From the NCBI GenBank assembly GCA_036852015.1, contig JAANDG010000409.1, forward strand, positions 1 to 64,000: a DNA stretch of 64,000 nucleotides. The letters are read 5' to 3'. Below, in pieces: positions 36,196 to 45,700 of this stretch (its first letter is position 1; every line of letters starts with the position of its first letter). A program made the translations under genes and the position numbers. Below the pieces are notes generated by a model. It searched no databases and was not told the origin of the DNA. It was given only the letters and a program-made list of their open reading frames with translations. The stretch comes from Pelodera strongyloides (lineage: Eukaryota; Nematoda; Chromadorea; Rhabditida; Rhabditidae).

Positions 36196-37211
36196 ATGAT
36201 TGAACATAAGCATTTCGTTTCAAGTTTTGTATTAATAAAGATTCGTTGCAGTTTCCTTCTCGTCAACGCTGCGCTGTTTGTCCACTTGTGTAGGGATCTG
36301 CCATCTGCTCTACTATCTACAGCCAGGAGAACCTCTAAGAAACTACCGGAAAAGGTAAAAGTCTCACCAAACGTAGGCCTTCAAGTTTATGCATCGCGTT
36401 CGCATTGTGTCTCCGTTTCAGCCTGCCTCACTCCGTTAATGAATCCCGAGCTTTTTCCGAGAAACTTTGCATTTACGCGCTTTTTCCGCCTATTTCCCGA
36501 GTATTCTTCGAGAAGGTTCTCGGGCCGAGCTCGAAAAATAGGCGGGCCGAGTTCGGGAGCAGCCTGTTTGTCCGTTTCCGAGCTTTTCCCGTGGATTTTC
36601 CGAGCACATTTTCCGACAAACTTTCGTATTCCGAGCTTTTTCCGACTAAAAACCTAGTAGGAAACTAGTAAAAAACTAGCTGGTTTTTCCGCGGGCCGAG
36701 CTCGGAAACAAATATCATAGCAGTGCCATCGTTTGCAGGATTTATTGTCTTCTCTGTGCTTTACCATAACTAATTTTTTACATATTGACTACTACTAATT
36801 ATAAGTGTGCGTTATTTTAATCAAAATTTACTGCAGTTGGCTGAACTGAGCGGAAACTCCATAACAGATCTCGCCTCCCGATTCTGCTCTACAGAGCAAC
36901 CCGGGTCGTCGTAAGGGCGCTCTAGGGAACTCCACGAAGGGAGGACCTCACAATCAGTAGTAAGTTTATATTTATTATGCACGACTATGACTATGTGACT
37001 CTCGCGTCAAAGAACTATATAGTGCCTTAGTGCACTATATTACTAAGGTAATGTGTTCTACCTCGGGTAATATGTTATGACGTCACAATCACGTTTATGT
37101 TGATATTGAATCATGTGTGGCATTTTTAGCCTCGCCCTTGCCTGGTGGATTTTGTTAATTGAAGAAACTATTCCGCCGTCCCGGATTCCTACGCGGTGTT
37201 ACCCCGTATGA
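36196..37211 (+). CDS. Candidate small spliced gene, unknown product
   Basis: Exons 36196-36354, 36837-36910 and 37130-37211 have good splice sites (AAAAG|gtaaaag, ctgcag, GTCGTC|gtaagg, catttttag) and join in frame to a TGA. The predicted peptide has a hydrophobic run (SFLLVNAALFVHL), then a basic stretch, LAELSGNSITDLASRF, and LALAWWILLIEETIPPSRIP. No family recognised. The first intron is filled by CCGAGCTTTTTCC-type repeats. Just past the stop the same frame reads YIVPGWNGI...NFIVVAVDWATA, vaguely lipase-like, so a longer decayed gene is possible. Confidence 0.25.
36440..36715. repeat. CCGAGCTTTTTCC repeat cluster
   Basis: Units of CCGAGCTTTTTCCGAG, CGGGCCGAGCTCG and TTTTCCGAGC in alternating orientation. 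Related to the 41233 and 44971 clusters through the GAGCT(C/T)GGA core. Confidence 0.65.
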
Positions 37212-37734
37212 TATATTGTGCCCGGTTGGAACGGAATTCGTCGACGTATTACCAACTTCATCGTCGTTGCGGTCGATTGGGCCACAGCTTCACTTTCTTC
37301 AAATTATGGTCAGTATTCATCTACTACGTTTAGTAAACAGCGCTCTGTTGAGAGCTGTCACTAGAAACACTTATAAAAGATATGCTTCGCGCTTAGTACT
37401 GTACCAGCCCCGGCTGGATGAGTTTCAAATAACATAATTTTATCATTTTTCAATGCAATGAAACTAAACGCCAATGTATTCTGGTACAGTAGTCGCTGCG
37501 TGCGCATGTGCTGTGTGTATTTACATATGTGGGTTGCGATATCGTGGTACACCTAAAGCCGCACGTTTGCGCGCGGGGCAATCTTACGGTGCACTCAGTT
37601 CTCAGGTACTCATAGTGCAGTCCAAAACAGGTGCACACAGTTGGGTGCTCTTACGTTTATGAATATTCTAACCGACACTGACCCATCGGTATTGTTCTAA
37701 CAGTGTAAGGATTTTGTATCTTTTGATTTTACAG

Positions 37735-37840
37735 TTTAACTCTCTTTCAGCCCTTCTGCTCCGTCTACTCGGCTATTCGCTTTCCCGAGAAGGTCAACTC
37801 CCGCCTCGATATGGTCCCCGGACCGCCATTCAACAATTAA
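37735..37840 (+). other. Exon-like segment, possible terminal exon
   Basis: After a CTCTTTCAG acceptor the sequence reads PFCSVYSAIRFPEKVNSRLD and ends VPGPPFNN with a TAA. The codon usage looks gene-like, but I cannot connect it with certainty to the exon ending at 37311 (phase 0 fits one reading, phase 1 another). Confidence 0.25.
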
Positions 37841-38055
37841 ATTACCCAGTTATTGATTTTTTTTTTACGATTCTTGATTTTATGTTGTGTGTGGTTACGC
37901 ACTGAAGTTTCCCGAACCCCCTCCATCAAGTAAATGTTGTCCAAGTGGAGGGGGTTATGGATACTTGAATAGAAAGCGTGTCAGTGCAGATAAGTACTGT
38001 ATTTTCATCCTGTCGAAATGTTGAAATGTTGTTCATAATGAGGCCGCTGAGGAAC

Positions 38056-38232
38056 TTAAAGCGGTGTAACAGGTAACAGAGGGTATGTTGGACTGTATAT
38101 TCCTATGTAGCGTATGCAAATCACTCTGGGGCTCTGGTGATACTGCGCGATGTTTTAGTCTAATTGTATTATTTGTCTAGAACATGCGTTGTCACCTATA
38201 CGTTTCAAAAACCAGCTGTTGTTTCACTTTAA
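38056..38232. mobile_element. Family-B MITE
   Basis: Ends TTAAAGCGGTGTAACAGG and CAGCTGTTGTTTCACTTTAA. Confidence 0.6.
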
Positions 38233-38394
38233 GACTTGGTGGAGCTCGTAAAGAATATTTTTTAGCAGTTTCTAGACTTCACACTGGGAATGTATTTTGG
38301 GCTTACGACTGGTATGCTGCTTCGTGTGTGTTTATTGCGATCCACCACTGTTCCTTCGCTTTCGACGCCTTCAAAACGATCCAAAATGTGATAG

Positions 38395-39320
38395 TTAGGA
38401 ACGAATAACTACGTTAGGAACGTAGGGCGGTCTCGTATTAGGATTAGGGACGTAGTGCGGTCCCGTATTAATAGCGAAGTATATTTTGTATTGGGAACGA
38501 AATTCATTCCCGTATTAGGAACTAGTGCGGTCCCTTATTAGCCCGTATTCTCGGGCGCACGGAAATTTTCCGTCGCGGAACGTGTTCCGTTCCGCGAAAA
38601 GTGTGGTATTCTCGGACAAACGGAGCGTGTAGTTTGTAGCCTGCAAATTTCCGTTCGGCCAAACGGAAATTTTTTCCATACAAAAATTTCCCCGAGGTTT
38701 TTGTGTGGGAAATCACGACGGAAATTTTCCGTTCGTTTATTTTTACTTTATTTCTTTTGTAAATTTTTGTTATTTGTTTTTCTTTCACCTTTTTTTATTT
38801 TTAAAGAATAATTTTCGTTAAATTTACAATTCGTTAATGAAAAATTAAGCACATATATGCCAGAAATTTGCTATAACTCTTTAAACAAAGAACAAATGTG
38901 TTAAGTTATATATAAAAACAAAAAAATATTATGATATAAACTCAAAATATGAAAGAAAATTAATGGTAAAGTCAAAGTGTTAAACTACATGGAACATTTT
39001 CCGTTTGATTCGTATTCTGGCACACATCCAGAGCGGAATCAGTTCCGCAGCGGAAGATTTCCGTGCTGATATTTTCCCGGAACATCTTCCCATTTTTGAA
39101 GTTCCGTGCAGCCCGAGAATACGGGCTATTATGAACGAAATTCGAAGTATATTTTGTATTGGGAACGAAATTCATTCCCGTATTAGCAACGAAGTGCGGT
39201 CCCGTAATAGGAATGCAATTCGGTCAGAAAATTCATCCTTGGAAAAATTCACGTTCCCCTATTAGGAACGGAACTCTGCCTCAATCAACTATTAGTAACG
39301 TAATTCGTTCCGACGTTGGA
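38395..39320. repeat. Tandem array of AACG...GTGCGGTCCCGTATTA units, interrupted
   Basis: Irregular 25-45 bp units of the type GTGCGGTCCCGTATTA and GGGAACGAAATTCATTCCCG. CGAAGTATATTTTGTATTGG occurs on each side of the 590-bp element, so the array predates the insertion. Confidence 0.7.
38539..39128. mobile_element. 590-bp relative of the 149-bp element
   Basis: Shares the terminal TAGCCCGTATTCTCGGG on both sides, but the approx. 550-bp interior is different: GGAAATTTTCCGT motifs near the left end, AT-rich in the middle. It is inserted in a tandem array of GGAACGAAATTCATTCCCG-like units that continues on both sides. No transposase frame. Confidence 0.8.
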
Positions 39321-39760
39321 ACGTAATTGGCTCCGGTATGCCGGACGGACATCCATGGAGGAATTTGGAAATTCTGCGTAGTCAAGTAATTATTTACATA
39401 AACTTCAAACTTCAAACAACTTCCACCGACTCACTTAACTTACAGCTTACCGATTACCAACTCTAGGGTCTTACAAACATCCCACGAACGTCCCAGGTTC
39501 AAAATCTAATTTTTCGCATTTATTTTTTCAGTTTTACGTTATCATTTTATGACCTGTAATGTACAGTATGAACTATGAACGTCAGAATGTATGCATAATG
39601 ATTTATTTAAAAACAGGATATAAAACCCAAATCATGATACAGACATGTTCCAACTGAAGACAAGTAATTCCAGGAAAACAAAGCGAAGTAATTCAAGAAT
39701 GTACAGAAAAATTGATTTCTTATCAATGTGCTAATGGTAAGGCCAGTGTCACGCATCCCT

Positions 39761-42700
39761 TTAAAGTATGGTAACTTGACATGCGTTGAATGCATTTCTA
39801 AGGGAACAGTATTCTGCGTGGGCGGGCAGTGCGTAGGTGAACGGTTTTTCGGAACAAATAACCACGGCCGACGTCTCTTCTTCGGCGGTCAGACGAGTTA
39901 TCAGAGCATCTTTCGAAGCTGAGGGAGACGTGGAGAGGGTCTGAAAACATTATAAACTGGCTCTCTCAATCGGAGCTAGCGAGCGCAGCGAGCTAGCTCT
40001 TTTTGGTTCTTCATCGGGGGTCAAACGTGCAAAGAGGGGGTGTTTAATTAAATACCTAGACAATCATTCGACTAAACTACCGGGTAGCATTCTAATACAT
40101 ATTCCGCTAACTTGTTTTAGCTTCTCCAAAAAGAATATTTGAAATCGGTTATGTTTGAAGGAAACTACTTTAAATTTTGAGCGTCGTCCCAAGTTTTTTC
40201 TTGTATATATGGCGGCTGGCTGGGTATGTGGACAAGGTTTTTGGCAGACCAACAGCTTGCTAGCAAAACGACAGGTGTTTTGCTGCGCGACAGCCTATAT
40301 AGCGTCTCTTTCTCTTGCGAGGTATATTGCGGGCGCGCACTAATCTGGTCGTTCTTTGTGTTCCGTGTACGTTTCGAAAATTGATGTGCGTTTATGTGAG
40401 AACAAAAGTAGCAATGAATGAAATAAGAATAGTAACTTTATTATTACTTCTTATTTTTTCGGAGCTAGCGAGCGCAGCGAGCTAGCTCTTTTTGGTTCTT
40501 TATCGGGGGTCAAACGCACAAAGGGAGGGTATTTAATTAAATAAGTGCCCAACTTTTCAACTAAACTAACCAAATACCTTCCAGAACCTCAAACCGGGGT
40601 TTCTTTACATTCTCCAAAAAAATTTTATCATAATCGGTCTACATTGAAGAAAACTATTGTAAACTTTCAATGCTGTGCTAAGTTTGTATATGCCTGTATG
40701 CTTGCATGATTTCTGGACACGACTTTCTCTGATGCAACAAAATTGCGTCTATTGGTGAAACATGCTGTGGCTGCTGGTTATATAGGGTCCTCTTCTCGTG
40801 CGGAACACAACGCGGGCGCGAAAAGACATTGACCGTTCTTTGTGCACTCGCTGACTATGATCAGCCCTATGTGGTAATGAATGTTCAAGTGAAAAAGAAA
40901 ATATATGATTAAAGGTTTCCCCATTTTCATATGATTTGGTATATATACTAATTGTAATCATCGTAAATATTAATGAGCATACGTAAAATTTACTTCCCGT
41001 ACTCACCTTTTCATTGCATATGTTCCTTTTATTTTGTTGATTTGTTCACCTCGAGAAACTCGAGAATTCGGGAAAGGAGTTTTGTTTTTGAATATGATCA
41101 CTCACGTAGTAGTGTCTTATTTTATTACAAAACCAGACGGCTATCTCCGCCTGAGGCGACTTTCCAATACTGCACAAGCGATACTTCAAATTCAAAGCCT
41201 CACAAAAAAGGGGCATACTTACTCTGTTAATGTTTTCCAAGCTTGTTCCCAGAAACTAGGCCTCTCCAAGCTTGTTCCTACTATTTTCCCAGTATTCTCC
41301 AACAACTTTCTCGGTCCAAGCTCGGAAAACCCGAGTTTCTCGGGCCAAGCTGGGAAAATACTCGGCCCGAGCTGGGGCTTCAAGGGGGCGTGGTTGGCCA
41401 ATGTACGCGATATTACACTTAACGTCTACCGAGGCTGCGTAGCGTGCTTTAAGACGCGCATGCATTTTCGAATATTTTTATTTTCACTTCAGCAAATTTT
41501 ACATGCATTCACTCAGTACACTGTTTATCTGTTTATTGCTTGTTTGCTGCGTTTATTTGTTTGTTTGTTTGCAATGGGCAGATTGTGTCGTGATCGAATA
41601 TACTTAAAATACAGCATTGGCGTCATGTGTGCCTTAGCAATTTTAGAGGTTTTTAGTTTCGTTTCCTTGATTTATGTTTCTGGTAATTTTATCCTAATTT
41701 ATGTTCTTGCAGCTTTGCAGCTTTGACGTAATATTAAGATTTGTACTTTTTTACATTTATTTCATAAAGATCATTCGTCTTCGTTTTTCTTTGTATAACT
41801 ATATTATAGGACATGAGTCTTCAGTCTTCACTGCCCTTTCGTCCGTATTATGGAAGTTGGAATCACCGCTCTACATCTGACACGCGCAAATATAAGATGT
41901 AAGTCGCAGTTCGGCTTCACATTTGTTTGAACACGACAGTCTTTGTAATGTAATATGCCATTTTGATAGAGGAAATAAGCCGTTAGAGGCTCAGAGGATA
42001 ATAATTGATAGAGGAAAGATCTAGTTAAGTTGTTAACACTATTGTTTCACACGCGGGGCGCTGCGGTACACCAGAATTTTTCATTATGTATCAATAGCTA
42101 CCAAAGTTGGACGAGGGGGAGGGACTCCGACCCCTACCCTGCATAAATCCTATTGCTGATGCATTTGCGTAAGTCCATTAGTTGTAGATTGTTGCGCATA
42201 TACTTATATACTGTCCTCGTTCATTCCTTTGTTAACTAAAGACAATTGTGTTGCAATGTTGTTCAAGAGCAAGAGCTCAACCTGATTTTATGCTTTACCT
42301 TTTTCTTTTCAAACACATCCCATCAACGATGTTATTGCAGATGCAGTACCTTGAGACTCGCGCTAAGTTTTCTGCCAAGTGGACGTATGGAATAATGGAT
42401 TGAGGATTGTGACAACCACGGAAACATCTCATCTAACAGGTAAATGTTTCATTTTCTGATCGGCTTATGTTTTATTATGCGCTTAACATTTTTTGTTTTC
42501 TTAAGCCTTTTGTGCGTAATATTTGATTTGTTTGCCTTTTTATTTTCCCCTTCGGTATTCGGTCTTCAGAATACATAATATTACTATTCGCGTGGGTTTC
42601 TTTTCTGTCGCTAAAATGAGGGCTGCCCATGAGATATTACACTAAGTGGATGGTTAGTAATTTGCGTGTTTTAAAAGATATGCTGCAAAAATGTTTATTT

Positions 42701-45700
42701 GGAGATGTCTTAGGTTAGGTTTTAATTTCTGTGCATATCTAGTCAATTCCGGCACGGAGTGTAAGATGTAGAATAATATACGGAAATGCAGTTGCCCAGC
42801 ATATGTCCCCAAAATTTCTACGGATGCGCAAATCCAATTTTTATTATTGTCGCTGTATTTTAGGGTGGCCAACTCTCCAAATCAAGGCGGATTGGAAGTT
42901 ATTGTACCTTCTACCTGTCTGACAAGGTAAATATTTTTCCGTGTTTATTGTCGCACTATTTTCGTATTTTCCCCTATTTCCCAATGATGGAACAAGGGTG
43001 AAATTTCGTAGGATCCCACACATTTTCCGGTACTTTTACTGAACGGGTGGGCCATTATCATAGACTTATTCTTCTCGCCCGGAGCTCGTTGTCTGTATTT
43101 AACAATTCAACTATTGATTGTGAAAGTATACTTGTTACAGCGTGCGTACTCCTTTACAAAATTAGGGGCGGAAGAGCTGGATGGAAGCTACCATCTACCA
43201 TCTTTATTCATACTTATCGAGAAATGAGGGTGCCTTTTTCTAAAGATACTATCGGCGAAAGTAATTTAATTAAGTACTTTCCTTTTCAATCATATCTACC
43301 CTTTTTCAGGTCGATCCACTGGGCTGTGAGCTGAAACTAAAAAGAGAAGATCCTGTTCACTGTTCACTTCCCCATTGCACAAGGTATATTTTTGTTCTCC
43401 AGTTCTATATGTCTGTGGATGCTGTTCGCCTCATTGGGAACTCAGGGGACTGATTTAACCTTTGCATTGTTAAAGCGGTATAACGGCCTGTTCTAGCAAT
43501 GTATGTAGATGTAGATACAGCATTCATGCCCATGTTCGCGTTCGCGTAGATTATGCAAATAGCTGCGCGAGATGCGTGTTTTCAGGCTAACAATACGGTT
43601 GTTTGCATTTACATTTACGTGCAGTATAAGAATGGGAATGCAGTTGTTCCGTAGACGTTTCGAAACTCGGCCGTTATGTCACTTTAACCTCGGCCGTTAT
43701 TTATAACACTACTATTTCTGGAGCACGATTTAATTCAGCAATAATTATAATTAAAAAAGGAGGAACTTAATAAAAAGCACAAATATTTTGCTACTTTAAT
43801 GTCTTCACGCTAGGACGTTAGGAAATATAATAGATTAATGATTTCAGGACTCAGAAGCTACTCCGCTAGTACGAGGCACGAGGCCCCTGAAAGGAAAATG
43901 CGCTGAGCGCCGGAGTGAACCTGTGGCGAATAATCTACCTGACTCGTCGAGGTTTTTATTAGATGCTCTAAATAAATCCCTCGTAGGTAATTAGAGAATC
44001 TTTAGGTTTCTATTTAGTTTCTCGATTTAAAACGTAAAGGTTGAGCGCGAGCTGCTCTAATGTAAGTTTAGTTTTTAGCTACACTGGGGAAACTTGGCGA
44101 CATCCAAAAATGAGGGTCCGCCACAGCGGGGCGGCGCACTGCGCCTAGAGCGCGCGGTAGGTAGGTGCGCGAAAGGATATTCAACTCAGTTGGGCGAACC
44201 TGCGGCGAACTTTTCGTAGGTTCCGCGCAAGTCCACCGTAGGTGCGCTCCAGATGCGCCCTAAGACCGCCGTAGGTGCGCCATTTACCATTCGCGCACTC
44301 CGGCGCACCCGCCGCGCACCTTAGGCGGAGTGCGCGGCACCGCTGTGACGGACCCTCATTTTTGGCGCCGCGATGCCAAGTTTCACGTTGTAGTTGCTTA
44401 CTAGTAGCTATTAATTGTTGGCGTGGGACTTATTTACTGTGAGCTTTGATAACGTTTCCGTTGGTACATTTTCTAGCCGCTAAATTGTAAAAAATGGTAC
44501 ACGATCTAACATCGTTTGACTTTGTGGATTCCGCGTTTAACTCTTAGTTCACAGGTACTTCTTACTATGTTAATAAGTCCGTCGTCTTATTATTGTTTTA
44601 TGCAGTTTTTCCATAAATAATAGTTAGTGTAATATGTATGTACTACACTAATGGTATTAATGCTAAGTCCTAATATGTGTGATGTTTAGTGTGTTACTAT
44701 TCTCATATAATAGTAATATAATAATAGTATATCTCGTTATATTTTCCTATAAGTTTTTTACTCTAGAAAAACAATAAGAAGTATAAGATAAGGATAGTAT
44801 TTTTATTGGCCAAACATGTTGCTTTCATTTTATTTGTCATCGGTTTTGTCATTTTAAAATAAATAAATACATTTTATTATTATTTTTATATATGGGCGGC
44901 GGTTTTTTGCCGCGGTGCGGCGTGGGGTGGAAATTGTATCGTTGTCTGCGCTCTCCTCGGCGAGAGTGCGTTTCCAAGCTTGTTCCCAGGATTCTCCGAG
45001 CTTGGACCCAGTAAAATCCCAGTAGAAAAACAATACAATTCTACTGGGTCCAAGCTCGGAGAATCCTGGGAACAAGCTTGGAAATAATGATCATAGTATA
45101 TGAAACGTCTGAAACGTATTGACTATATTATTAAGGTACGGAGACTCATTTTGCTTATTTTGAAGTTGCGAAAAGGTACCACCTTATACCAAATCCTTGA
45201 AACGTAGTATTGATTACGGTTCCGCCATTGTCACAAAAAAACAAGAATACGTTTATTTAGATGCACCGTGCACGATACGAAAAAAAATTGTACGTTTCAG
45301 GGGTTTGGTTTAAGTAGGTCATGGCTTTCCGCATCTTTTTGTATTACGTAAACGTAAACCTTGGATCACGTTTGGGGAGCGTCATATAAACATGAAATCG
45401 TATAAGCCGCATAAGAAAGTTACTCTACTATGAGTTCGAACTCACGTTGCGGAAGTTATATTAGAATCAGTTGTTCCTCTTCGGGTATAATGGAATGCCG
45501 CAGCTCAAATAAGAATATTCTCATGAAAAAGAACGATGCGTGTTCTCAATCGTAATTTTCAACTGCGTCACAGACGTTTGATATGTATATGTATTTCCGA
45601 TTTCTCTATGTAAAACTGTGGAGTTTCCTCAATCTTACATGATAATTGGATTGGGAAATTAACGTGTGGACTGGGTAGTGGGTGAACCCATCTAGTGCAG

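Noticed and set aside
41034..41726. 230-codon open frame, the longest in the window
   Set aside because: It runs through the CCAAGCTTG repeat cluster, has no recognisable domain, and its last third is generic hydrophobic sequence typical of T-rich DNA.
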